DNA of 6,768 nucleotides from Actinomycetota bacterium (GCA_003136795.1 PLDP01000284.1:38393-45160), one strand, 5' to 3'. Numbered from the stretch's first letter, positions 1-6,555 are shown. Notes: generated from the sequence alone by a model not told the origin. Numbers and translations are program-made.

Positions 1-733
1 CCCAGTCGATCGTCTCGGCGACGCCCGGCGCCTTCTGCAGATCGAGCGTGCGCAAGCGGGCAGTCGCTGCGGCGGCTTGCTCGGCGATGGTCTTGCTCGC
101 TGATGGAACCCGTCGCCGCACGATCCGCGCGACCGACTCCACCGAGGGGTAGTCGATCCAGTAGTAAAGGCACCGCCGCTTGAGCGCGTCGCTCAGGTCT
201 CGTGTGCGATTCGACGTGAGCACGACGACCGGTGGGTGCACCGCCTGTCTCGTCCCGAGCTCCGGGATCGTCACAGCCGCCTCGCCTAGCAGCTCCAACA
301 AGAACGCCTCGAACTCGTCGTCTGCCCGGTCCACCTCGTCGATCAGAAGGACAACAGGGCGCGGCCCGGGATGGTCGATCGCCTGGAGAAGAGGCCGAGC
401 GATGAGGTGGTCGGTCCCGAACAGGTCGTCCTCCGCGATGGCGGCCCCGGCCGCCTCGGCGAGGCGGATGCTGAGCAGCTGGCGCGGGTAGTTCCACTCG
501 TAAAGTGCTTCGGAGGCGTCGATGCCCTCGTAGCACTGCAAGCGGAGGAGCGGCGTGTCGAGGGCCCTTGCGAGCGCCTTCGCGGCCTCGGTCTTGCCCA
601 CACCGGCCTCGCCTTCCAGCAAGATCGGCTGAGGCAGTTCCGCCGCGAGGAAAAGCGCCGTCGCGAGCCCGTGATCGGCGAGATAATCAGCCTCATCGAG
701 CTTTTGTCTGAGAGTCTCGGGATCGAGGAACAT
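1..733 (-). CDS. coxD: CoxD-like MoxR-family AAA+ ATPase (C-terminus cut by window edge)
   Basis: This is an ATPase of the MoxR/CoxD group. In Oligotropha, CoxD is needed to mature the Mo-S-Cu centre of CO dehydrogenase. I translated it by hand: the frame is open from the ATG at 733 to the window edge, giving 244 codons. Walker A is GEAGVGKT at residues 41-48. Walker B is VVLLIDEVDRAD at 127-138 (D132, E133). A sensor-1-like segment, VVLTSNRTRDLSDALKRRC, runs over 170-188 and carries N175. MoxR ATPases are usually around 290-330 aa, so roughly the last fifth is missing. Its ATG overlaps the TGA of the upstream XdhC-YHS gene by one base (TGATG), which implies translational coupling. The AAGGG at 740-736 is only 2 bases from the ATG, short for a ribosome site, but the N-terminus fits the family. 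CoxE, a von Willebrand A protein and the usual partner, would be expected just beyond the left edge. The family call is firm; the CoxD name rests on operon context. Confidence 0.9.
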   Translation of the reverse strand, partial: MFLDPETLRQKLDEADYLADHGLATALFLAAELPQPILLEGEAGVGKTEAAKALARALDTPLLRLQCYEGIDASEALYEWNYPRQLLSIRLAEAAGAAIAEDDLFGTDHLIARPLLQAIDHPGPRPVVLLIDEVDRADDEFEAFLLELLGEAAVTIPELGTRQAVHPPVVVLTSNRTRDLSDALKRRCLYYWIDYPSVESVARIVRRRVPSASKTIAEQAAAATARLRTLDLQKAPGVAETIDW

Positions 734-1659
734 CACCCTTGCACGAACGCGTCCGGATCGGCACGAAAGGCCTGTTCGCACCCGGGCCCGCAAAAGAAAT
801 AGCGGGTGCCTTCGTGGTCGCGACTAAGCGAGCTCTCGACAGCTGCCACGCTCATGTGGCAGACAGGATCGGTCGCGACCGGAACGTCCACACTTGGCTC
901 GGCACCCGGTCCGGGGCGGGCGGCCCGCCGGGAGCGCGGGCGGCTCGACACGATCTCGGCGAGCACCGACAGCGCGACCTCTTCGGGCGTACGGCAGCCG
1001 ATATCGATGCCCGCAGGCGTATGGACCCGCGCGAGGTCGGTTTCCCCGAGGGCGAGCTCGCGCAAGACGGCGCCACCTCGACGAGGAGACGCGATGAGCC
1101 CGACGTACGGCACTCCCGCCTGAAGGGCTTGGCGGATGAGCGCTGTCTCGGGTCCGCCGTGGGACGCGATGACGACCGCATCCGCATCAGGTCCCACGTC
1201 GTCGCCACCGGCCTTCGAGTCGAATCCGAGCCAGGCGGTCAGCTCCCGGACCGCGCGGGCGATCGGCGCTTCGCCGTAGACCACGACTAACAAAGGGGGC
1301 ACGGAAGGTTCGAGGAAGATCTCGAGCGCCCCGCCTGAGAGGCAGGGGTTGTGGACGGTCACCGTGCCCGCCTCGATCTCCTGCGCGACCTCGCCAGGGG
1401 CGGCCGCGTCCGGAGTGATCCGCAGCAGCACCGGCTCGCCGGTCGTCAGGGTCGCGAGTCCCTGCACCTGCACACTCGTGTGGGCACACTCGCCGCCGAC
1501 GAAGCCGATCACCGTACCGTCGTCCAGCACGAGGGCGGTGTCGCCCGCTTTGGCGGAGGTGGGCTTGTCGGCCCGTACGACGGTCGCGGTCACGAAAGGT
1601 CGACGGTCCGAGCGGAGACTCTCGGCCTTCTGGCGGAGTTCGTAGGAGATGCCGCTCAC
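733..1659 (-). CDS. XdhC/CoxI/CoxF-family Mo-cofactor maturation factor fused to a C-terminal YHS domain
   Basis: XdhC-type proteins bind molybdenum cofactor, help its sulfuration and insert it into molybdenum hydroxylases; CoxF and CoxI are the CODH-linked relatives. This 308-aa protein has an N-terminal XdhC/CoxI domain at about residues 10-120, with GGEC at 55-58 and NPCLSGGALEIFLEP at 104-118. A Rossmann-like XdhC domain follows at about 122-237, with YVGLIASPRR at 185-194 and HTPAGIDIGCRTPEE at 213-227. A basic, Pro/Ala-rich linker (about 238-262) leads to a YHS domain at 263-305: DPVCHMSV, then YFFCGPGCEQAF. Cysteines 267, 290 and 294 form C-x22-C-x3-C, a metal-binding pattern shared with TRASH/YHS modules. 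The start is a GTG 16 bases after the coxL stop, with only a weak purine-rich stretch upstream, so translation probably depends on coupling to coxL. It ends in a TGATG overlap with the ATPase gene. Family and fusion are clear; choosing between CoxF and CoxI is not possible from sequence reading alone, so no symbol is given. Confidence 0.9.
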   Translation of the reverse strand: MSGISYELRQKAESLRSDRRPFVTATVVRADKPTSAKAGDTALVLDDGTVIGFVGGECAHTSVQVQGLATLTTGEPVLLRITPDAAAPGEVAQEIEAGTVTVHNPCLSGGALEIFLEPSVPPLLVVVYGEAPIARAVRELTAWLGFDSKAGGDDVGPDADAVVIASHGGPETALIRQALQAGVPYVGLIASPRRGGAVLRELALGETDLARVHTPAGIDIGCRTPEEVALSVLAEIVSSRPRSRRAARPGPGAEPSVDVPVATDPVCHMSVAAVESSLSRDHEGTRYFFCGPGCEQAFRADPDAFVQG

Positions 1660-1673
1660 GCAGTGCCGCTCAC
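1650..1673 (-). repeat. 10-bp direct repeat across the coxL / XdhC-YHS junction
   Basis: GTGAGCGGCA occurs twice on the minus strand, at 1673-1664 and 1659-1650, 14 bases apart. The second copy is the start of the XdhC-YHS gene. The first copy opens a five-codon frame (GTG AGC GGC ACT GCG TGA) whose stop overlaps the real GTG start. A third copy lies in the opposite orientation at 1740-1750, inside coxL. The repeat is seen directly; any function, such as a relic of small duplication or coupling of translation, is inference and may be chance. Confidence 0.4.
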
Positions 1674-1675
1674 TC

Positions 1676-4048
1676 TCACTCGATAGCCAGGTCTGTCCTG
1701 AACGGGCGCCCCTCTGTGGCTCGCCAGACCTGTGCGGAGGTGAGCGGCATGTCCGCGTGTCGCACGCCGATGGCGTCGAGCACCGCGTTCACGATCGCGG
1801 CAGGAGATCCGACGGTCGCCGACTCGCCGACTCCCTTCACGCCGAGCGGGTGGTGAGGAGAGGGGGTGACCGTCTCACCGAGCTCCCAGCTCGGGCACTC
1901 CATCGAAGTCGGGAGCAGGTAGTCCATGAACGAGCCGCCAAGACAGTTGCCGTCCTCGTCGAACGCGATCACCTCCATGAGCGCCATGCCCACTCCGTCG
2001 GCGAGACCACCGTGCACCTGGCCCTCGACGATCATCGGGTTGATGCGCGGGCCGCAGTCGTCGACGGCGATGAACCGCCGCACCTTCACCTGGAGGGTCT
2101 CGGGATCGATGTCGACCACGCAGATGTACGCACCGAATGGGTAGGTCAGGTTGGGCGGGTCGTAGACGCACGATCCGTCGAGATGGCCCTCGACACCCTC
2201 GGGTAGCTCCATCGACCCGTGTGCCGCGAGGGCTATCTCCTGGATGGTCTTTGCTGTCGAAGGGTCGCCCTTCACGAACCACTTACCCTTCTCCCACTCG
2301 AGGTCGTCTGGCGATACCTCGAGCATCGTGGCGGCGATAAGCCGCGCCTTGTCGCGCACCCTGCGAGTAGCTATCGCGACCGCAGCACCCGACACCGGCG
2401 TCGAGCGCGAGCCATATGTCCCGAGCCCGAAGGGCGTGTTGTCGGTGTCGCCATGGACGACGTCGATGTCGAGCGGCGGGATCCCGAGCTCCTGCGCGAC
2501 GATCTGGGCGAATGTCGTCTCGTGGCCCTGACCCTGGGTCTGAACCGAGAGCCGGACGACCGCCTTTCCTGTCGGGTGCACGCGGACCTCGGCCCCGTCG
2601 GCCATGCCGAGCCCGAGGATGTCCATGTGCTTGCGAGGACCGGCGCCGACGGTCTCGGTGAAGAAACTGATGCCGATGCCCATGAGCTCGCCGCGCGCCC
2701 GCTTCTCGACCTGTTCGGCGCGCAACTGCTCATACCCGGCGATGTCCATCGCGAGGCGCATCGCCCGCGGGTAATCACCAGAGTCGTACTCCCAACCGGT
2801 CTTGCAGGTGTAGGGGAACTGCTCTGGCTGGATGAAGTTCTTCAGCCGAAGCTCGGCCGGATCCATCTTCAGCTCGTCGGCGAGGCAGTCAACGAGCCGC
2901 TCCACGAGGTAGGAGGCCTCGGTCACCCGGAACGAGCAGGCGTACGCGACACCACCGGGGGCCTTGTTGGTGTATACGCCCGTCACTTCGCAGTACGCGG
3001 CCTCGAGGTCGTAAGAGCCGGTGAAAATATGGAAGAAACCCGCCGGGTACTTCGTCGGCTGAGCCGTGTTGTTGAACGCCCCGTGATCGGCAAGGGTCTT
3101 CGTCCGAAGCGCGAGGATCTTGCCCTCGCTTGTAGCGGCGATCTCGCCGTGCATGTGATAGTCCCGAGCAAAGCTCGTGGACATCAGGTTCTCAGAGCGG
3201 TCCTCCACCCACTTCACAGGCTTGCCGGTGACGATGGATCCGACGACGGTCAGCACGTACCCGGGGTAGATGCCGACCTTGTTCCCAAAGCCACCGCCGA
3301 TATCCGGGCTGACCACCCTGATCTGGTGCTCGGGCAGACCAGCCACGAGCGCGTAGATCGTGCGGTGCGCGTGTGGCGCCTGGGTCGTGCACCAGATCGT
3401 GAGCTTGCCAGTGACCTTGTTCATGTCGGAGATCTGGCCGCACGTCTCCATCGGTGCCGGGTGCACCCGGGGATAGAGCATCTCTTCGGTCACAACGACG
3501 TCGGCCTTCGCGAAGGCGGCGTCGGTCTCCTCCTTGTTGCCGGCATCCCAGTCGAAGATGTGATTGTTGGTCTTGCCCTCGATGTCGTCGCGGATGATGG
3601 GCGCGTCCGGGTCAAGAGACCGTTTCGCGTCAACGACCGCCGGCAGCGGCTCATAGTCGACGTCGATCAGCTCGAGCGCGTCGCGTGCGGAGTAGCGGTC
3701 CTCCGCCACGACGAATGCGACCTCTTGGCCCTGGAAGCGGACCTTGTCGGTCGCGAGCACCGCGACGACGTCAGCGGAGAGGGAGGGTATCCAGGCGAGC
3801 CCTAGGGTCTCTAGGAGCGCCCCCGTGATGACAGCCTTGACCTTCGGATGCGCCTCGGCGGCGGTCGTGTCGATCGACTTGATTCGGGCGTGCGCGTAGG
3901 GGCTACGGAGGATCGCTCCGTGCAACATGCCGGGTAGCACGATGTCGTCGATGTAGTTGCCCTGACCGCGCACGAATCGGGCGTCTTCCTTGCGCTGCAT
4001 CCGGCCGAAGCCGATGGGATTGGTCTCTGGCTCTTGGGTGACGGTCAT
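1676..4048 (-). CDS. coxL: Aerobic carbon monoxide dehydrogenase, large (molybdenum) subunit, form I
   Basis: This is the catalytic subunit that oxidises CO to CO2 at a Mo-S-Cu centre with molybdopterin cytosine dinucleotide. It has 790 aa, close to the roughly 800 of characterised CoxL proteins. The form I active-site loop AYACSFR is at residues 368-374, so C371 corresponds to the copper-ligating Cys388 of Oligotropha. Other cofactor-contact landmarks are Q223 (TTQAPH), GGGFGNK at 251-257, QGQGHE at 505-510, and GVKGVGES at 736-743 with the conserved glutamate E742. The N-terminal aldehyde oxidase/xanthine dehydrogenase a/b hammerhead-like domain covers about 20-140. I start it at ATG 4048, although the frame stays open 117 codons further. 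The chosen ATG shares one base with the coxS stop (TGATG), is preceded by GAGGAGG, and begins the family-like IGFGRMQRKED region, whereas the upstream extension is coxS read out of frame. No frameshift or missing catalytic residue was seen. Confidence 0.97.
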   Translation of the reverse strand: MTVTQEPETNPIGFGRMQRKEDARFVRGQGNYIDDIVLPGMLHGAILRSPYAHARIKSIDTTAAEAHPKVKAVITGALLETLGLAWIPSLSADVVAVLATDKVRFQGQEVAFVVAEDRYSARDALELIDVDYEPLPAVVDAKRSLDPDAPIIRDDIEGKTNNHIFDWDAGNKEETDAAFAKADVVVTEEMLYPRVHPAPMETCGQISDMNKVTGKLTIWCTTQAPHAHRTIYALVAGLPEHQIRVVSPDIGGGFGNKVGIYPGYVLTVVGSIVTGKPVKWVEDRSENLMSTSFARDYHMHGEIAATSEGKILALRTKTLADHGAFNNTAQPTKYPAGFFHIFTGSYDLEAAYCEVTGVYTNKAPGGVAYACSFRVTEASYLVERLVDCLADELKMDPAELRLKNFIQPEQFPYTCKTGWEYDSGDYPRAMRLAMDIAGYEQLRAEQVEKRARGELMGIGISFFTETVGAGPRKHMDILGLGMADGAEVRVHPTGKAVVRLSVQTQGQGHETTFAQIVAQELGIPPLDIDVVHGDTDNTPFGLGTYGSRSTPVSGAAVAIATRRVRDKARLIAATMLEVSPDDLEWEKGKWFVKGDPSTAKTIQEIALAAHGSMELPEGVEGHLDGSCVYDPPNLTYPFGAYICVVDIDPETLQVKVRRFIAVDDCGPRINPMIVEGQVHGGLADGVGMALMEVIAFDEDGNCLGGSFMDYLLPTSMECPSWELGETVTPSPHHPLGVKGVGESATVGSPAAIVNAVLDAIGVRHADMPLTSAQVWRATEGRPFRTDLAIE

Positions 4049-4527
4049 CAGGCGCTGACCTCCTCGGACGTAGTGTGCTCGGCGGCCCAGCGGACCGACC
4101 GGACGATGTTCTCGTAACCCGTGCAACGGCAGATCTGACCGGAGATCGCGACGCGGATCTCGTGCTCGCTCGGATCTGGGTTGTGGTCGAGCAGATGGCG
4201 GCAGGTCATCATCATCCCAGGAGTGCAGAACCCGCACTGCAGGCCGTGCTGGCTGACGAAACCCTGCTGGATCGGGTCCAGCACGCCGTCCTGCTCGAGG
4301 TCCTCGACGGTGCGGATCTCCCGGCCGGCGGCCATCGGCGTGAGCACGGTGCAGCTCTTCACGGGCTCGCCGTCCATCCAAAGCACGCACGCTCCGCAAT
4401 TGGAGGTGTCGCAGCCCCAGTGGGTGCCGGTGAGCCCGAGCTCGTCCCGGATGAAATGGACGAGCAGCAGACGCGGCTCGACGTCGCGAGTCACCTCTTT
4501 GCCGTTGACGGTCATCGTGACCTGCAT
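4048..4527 (-). CDS. coxS: Aerobic carbon monoxide dehydrogenase, small (iron-sulfur) subunit
   Basis: This 159-aa subunit carries two [2Fe-2S] clusters and relays electrons from CoxL to the FAD of CoxM. The N-terminal ferredoxin-like domain (about 1-77) has C39, C44, C47 and C59 in the plant-type pattern C-x4-C-x2-C-x11-C. The C-terminal helical domain (about 78-155) has C98, C101, C133 and C135 in the pattern C-x2-C-x31-C-x-C, within QCGFCTPGMMM and GQICRCTGYENI. All eight ligands are present, and the length matches the family (about 155-170). The frame is open upstream to 4758, but that part is coxM read out of frame. The ATG at 4527 is preceded by AGGAGG and starts the typical MTVNG strand. 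It begins one base after the coxM stop and ends in a one-base overlap with coxL, so the three subunits should be made in step. Confidence 0.96.
   Translation of the reverse strand: MQVTMTVNGKEVTRDVEPRLLLVHFIRDELGLTGTHWGCDTSNCGACVLWMDGEPVKSCTVLTPMAAGREIRTVEDLEQDGVLDPIQQGFVSQHGLQCGFCTPGMMMTCRHLLDHNPDPSEHEIRVAISGQICRCTGYENIVRSVRWAAEHTTSEEVSA
4059..4065 (-). promoter_or_regulatory. Ribosome binding site of coxL (decides the start)
   Basis: GAGGAGG on the minus strand lies 10 bases upstream of the ATG at 4048, inside the end of coxS. It supports this start over the longer open frame that continues to 4399. Confidence 0.75.
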
Positions 4528-4528
4528 G

Positions 4529-5404
4529 TCATGCCTCCTGTCCACGGGCACGAGCCGTCGCGCGGCGCAGAGCGCGCAGCGTGAGAACTCGAGCGAGATG
4601 CCGCTTGTAGTCAGCCGGGCCACGCTGGTCCGACGAAGGATTGCAACCTTCGGCCGCGGCCGCTGCGGCCGCCGCAAACTGTTCCTCGGTAGCCGGGCCA
4701 CCCCGGAGGATGTCCTCCGCGCCGGCAGAGCGGAAGTGCTGGGCGCTGACCGCCGCAAGACCTATGCCCACTTCTGTGATCGTGTCGCCGTCGAGTTGGA
4801 TGCACGCGCCCACCGCCGTGACGGCCCAGTCGCCGACTCGCCGTTCCACCTTCTCGTACGCACTGCCGCAACCAGGGCGGATCGCCACGCGGACTTCGGT
4901 GAGCATCTCCCCGTCGCCGACGGCGGTCGTATAGGGGCCCCGGTGGAACTCCGGGTTCGGCACTATGCGCTCACCGGATGAGGATTGGATCACCATGTCG
5001 GCCTTGACGGCCGCGAAGGCAGCCGAGAGGTCCTCTGACGGGTCAGCCTGGCAGATCGAACCTCCGATCGTGCCCCTGTTGCGGACGACCGGGTCGGCGA
5101 TCACCTCCTCGGCGTCGCGAAAGATCGGGTAGTACTCGAACGCGACATGCGATTCGAGCAGGTCACGATGGCGCGCCATCGCACCGATCCGAAGTTCGTC
5201 ACCCTCACGTTTGATGTACGCGAGGTCCGTGAGGTCGTTGATGTCGATCAGCACCTCTGGGCGGGCGAGACGGAGCTTCATCATCGGGATGAGGCTGTGA
5301 CCGCCCGCGATGAGCCTCGCCTCCGGCCCGTAGCGCTCGAGCTTGGCAATCGCATCGTCGACCGAGGTGGCGCGCTCGTACTCAACTGGCGCGGGCACTT
5401 GCAT
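4529..5404 (-). CDS. coxM: Aerobic carbon monoxide dehydrogenase, medium (FAD) subunit
   Basis: This is the flavoprotein subunit of the CoxLSM complex. It takes electrons from the iron-sulfur subunit and passes them to the respiratory chain at the cytoplasmic membrane. It has 291 aa, the usual length. The two FAD-binding motifs are AGGHSLIPMMKLR (AGGHS at 33-37) and TIGGS at 112-116. The FAD-binding domain covers about 1-175. The CODH flavoprotein C-terminal domain covers about 180-280, with VGDWAVTAVGA at 190-200 and a YKRHLARVLTLRAL helix at 266-279. A run of eight alanines lies at 244-251. It is the first gene of the operon. The ATG at 5404 has a GGGGG-type ribosome site (minus strand 5413-5409) four bases upstream. 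Its stop lies one base before the coxS start. The M-S-L order matches Oligotropha and other CODH operons. Confidence 0.96.
   Translation of the reverse strand: MQVPAPVEYERATSVDDAIAKLERYGPEARLIAGGHSLIPMMKLRLARPEVLIDINDLTDLAYIKREGDELRIGAMARHRDLLESHVAFEYYPIFRDAEEVIADPVVRNRGTIGGSICQADPSEDLSAAFAAVKADMVIQSSSGERIVPNPEFHRGPYTTAVGDGEMLTEVRVAIRPGCGSAYEKVERRVGDWAVTAVGACIQLDGDTITEVGIGLAAVSAQHFRSAGAEDILRGGPATEEQFAAAAAAAAEGCNPSSDQRGPADYKRHLARVLTLRALRRATARARGQEA
4534..4539 (-). promoter_or_regulatory. Ribosome binding site of coxS (decides the start)
   Basis: AGGAGG on the minus strand sits 6 bases upstream of the ATG at 4527, within the last codons of coxM. It rules out the longer open frame reaching 4758. 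Another ATG at 4532 is in a different frame. Confidence 0.8.
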
Positions 5405-5433
5405 GGATCCCCCTTGCGTCGTGTTTCTAGGTG

Positions 5434-5462
5434 ACTTTCGCGCCGTGGCCGCAGCCGGTCAA
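5434..5462 (-). promoter_or_regulatory. Tentative coxM promoter
   Basis: On the minus strand, TTGACC (5462-5457) resembles a -35 box. With a 17-base spacer it is followed by GAAAGT (5439-5434), which matches the -10 consensus at only three of six positions. The leader to coxM would be about 25 bases. The palindrome at 5469-5486 would then lie just upstream of the -35, the usual place for a LysR-type activator. The -10 match is poor and this is a guess from spacing. Confidence 0.3.
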
Positions 5463-5468
5463 CGCCTA

Positions 5469-5486
5469 GATAAGCGATCGGTTATC
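5469..5486. promoter_or_regulatory. 18-bp palindrome in the coxM-lysR gap, candidate operator
   Basis: GATAAGCGATCGGTTATC reads the same on both strands except for one mismatched pair (8 of 9 arm positions match). It has the dyad form T-N12-A, close to the T-N11-A boxes bound by LysR-type regulators. It lies 19 bases before the lysR ATG and 64 bases before coxM, the usual position for a site that activates the divergent operon and represses the regulator. The palindrome is seen directly; its binding by the adjacent LysR protein is inference. Confidence 0.6.
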
Positions 5487-5505
5487 GGATAGCTTCACCT
5501 TGACT

Positions 5506-6471
5506 ATGACGCTCACCCAGCTAGAGGCATTCGTGCTTGTCGCCCGGCTCGGATCGGTGAAGGCAGCCGCCCGCAGCCTCGGCGTGTCGGAGCCCGCCGT
5601 CTCGAGCGCCCTTGCGTCACTTCGCCAACAGCTTGGCGACAGCCTGGTCCAGCGCACTTCGAGCGGGATGGAGCTCACTCCGGGCGGGCGTAGATTGGTG
5701 CCGATCGCTTCGCAGATGGTTGGCCTGGCGGTGGAGGCCGAAGCCGCCATTCGGCAGGCTCAGGGCGCGCCGGACAACCTGCGTGTGGTGGCGACGAGCG
5801 ATGTCGCGGAGTCCGTCGCGCCCGCGCTTGTGGCGGCCTTCAACGCCAAGTCGAAGGCCGTCGAGGTATCTCTAGGGGTTTGCTCCACCGAGGACATGGC
5901 GGCCATCCTGCAGGAGCGGCTCGCGGATGTCGGGATCGGGCCCTCGCTATCGAGCGACGGCTTCCCTCGGCTCGAGTGCAGCCCGCTCTTTCGCTACCGG
6001 CTCATCTTCGTCGCCTCTCCTGATCACCACCTCTCGGGAGCCGCCGCGATCGAACCGCGGGCTCTCGCGCATGAGACCTGGCTCGTCGGGCCGGACGCCG
6101 GTGACGAGCGATCGCCCGTCCGGTCCCTCCTCGACCGGTTGCACGTCCCAGAGGCAAGGATCAGTGTGTTCCCGAGTCACGCGGCCGCCCTCACCGCCGC
6201 CGAGCAGCGCCAGGGAATCGCTCCGGCAGTCGCGCACGTCGTCCTCGACGACCCCGAGCCACGAGGAGTCGTGCCTCTCGCAGTGCGCGGCACCCCGGTT
6301 GAGTTGCTCTGGCACGTGACCATGCTGGCGGCTGATCGCCGGAGCCTGGCGTCCGCCGCGTTCCATCGTTTCGTCGGTACGCCGGCCGCCACGCACGCCA
6401 TGCACGCACCGCTCCGCGGTGTGCGGCCGAGCCAATTCCGGCCGCCCGTCTACGTCACGATCTGGAACTGA
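5506..6471 (+). CDS. LysR-type transcriptional regulator, divergent from the cox operon
   Basis: This 321-aa protein is of typical LysR length. The N-terminal winged helix-turn-helix is at residues 2-61: LTQLEAFVLVARLGSVKAAA, then SLGVSEPAVSSALASLRQQLG at 24-44, and the ELTPGGRRL wing at 56-64. A linker helix covers about 65-88. The effector-binding domain starts at NLRVVATSDV (91-100) and runs to about 290. A tail of about 30 residues ends in PPVYVTIWN. It faces coxM across about 100 bases with a palindrome between them, so it most likely controls the CODH operon. CutR, a LysR-type regulator of CODH genes in mycobacteria, is a known precedent. I chose ATG 5506; an in-frame TTG at 5500 would add two residues. 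Neither has a clear ribosome site, so a leaderless or short-leader message is possible. The inducing signal cannot be read from the sequence. Confidence 0.92.
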   Translation: MTLTQLEAFVLVARLGSVKAAARSLGVSEPAVSSALASLRQQLGDSLVQRTSSGMELTPGGRRLVPIASQMVGLAVEAEAAIRQAQGAPDNLRVVATSDVAESVAPALVAAFNAKSKAVEVSLGVCSTEDMAAILQERLADVGIGPSLSSDGFPRLECSPLFRYRLIFVASPDHHLSGAAAIEPRALAHETWLVGPDAGDERSPVRSLLDRLHVPEARISVFPSHAAALTAAEQRQGIAPAVAHVVLDDPEPRGVVPLAVRGTPVELLWHVTMLAADRRSLASAAFHRFVGTPAATHAMHAPLRGVRPSQFRPPVYVTIWN

Positions 6472-6497
6472 GGCCCGCTCCTCGCAGGCCCCCCGGC

Positions 6498-6530
6498 TCC
6501 CCCGGCGGGGGATTCGTGCGCGCCTTTTTT
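6498..6530 (+). terminator. Candidate intrinsic terminator after lysR
   Basis: A perfect 6-bp GC-rich hairpin, TCCCCC-GGC-GGGGGA (6498-6512), lies 26 bases after the lysR stop. A run of six T follows at 6525-6530, but 12 bases separate stem and T run, longer than in a classic terminator. The T run also forms part of the next inverted repeat. Termination of lysR here is plausible but not certain. Confidence 0.4.
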
Positions 6531-6555
6531 GCATATACGACACAAAAGGCGCGCA
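6517..6555. repeat. Perfect 12-bp inverted repeat between convergent genes
   Basis: TGCGCGCCTTTT (6517-6528) and AAAAGGCGCGCA (6544-6555) are exact reverse complements around a 15-base AT-rich loop. The position between the ends of lysR and the minus-strand gene suggests a bidirectional terminator. The layout is inverted from the classic form, however: the A/T tracts lie on the loop side of the GC stem rather than outside it. A small hairpin, GGTTT-CCT-AAACC, follows directly at 6556-6568. No coding region is seen in 6472-6606. Confidence 0.55.

Noticed and set aside
371..802. Plus-strand open frame of 143 codons at the left side
   Set aside because: It is antisense to the coxD-like ATPase, which has clear Walker A, Walker B and sensor motifs in the opposite frame.
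1656..1673. Five-codon GTG frame as a leader peptide of the XdhC-YHS gene
   Set aside because: It is too short and is produced by a 10-bp repeat; no attenuator-like structure is seen. Noted only as a possible coupling device.
2219..3805. Long plus-strand open frame of 528 codons antisense to coxL
   Set aside because: It mirrors coxL, whose active-site and cofactor motifs are intact. Long antisense frames are expected in GC-rich genes, and its product shows no recognisable domain.
4049..4399. N-terminal extension of coxL by 117 codons
   Set aside because: The extension is coxS read out of frame; the ATG at 4048 has its own ribosome site and a stop-start overlap.
4528..4758. N-terminal extension of coxS by 77 codons
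   Set aside because: It is coxM read out of frame; AGGAGG before the ATG at 4527 and the ferredoxin-like start fix the true N-terminus.
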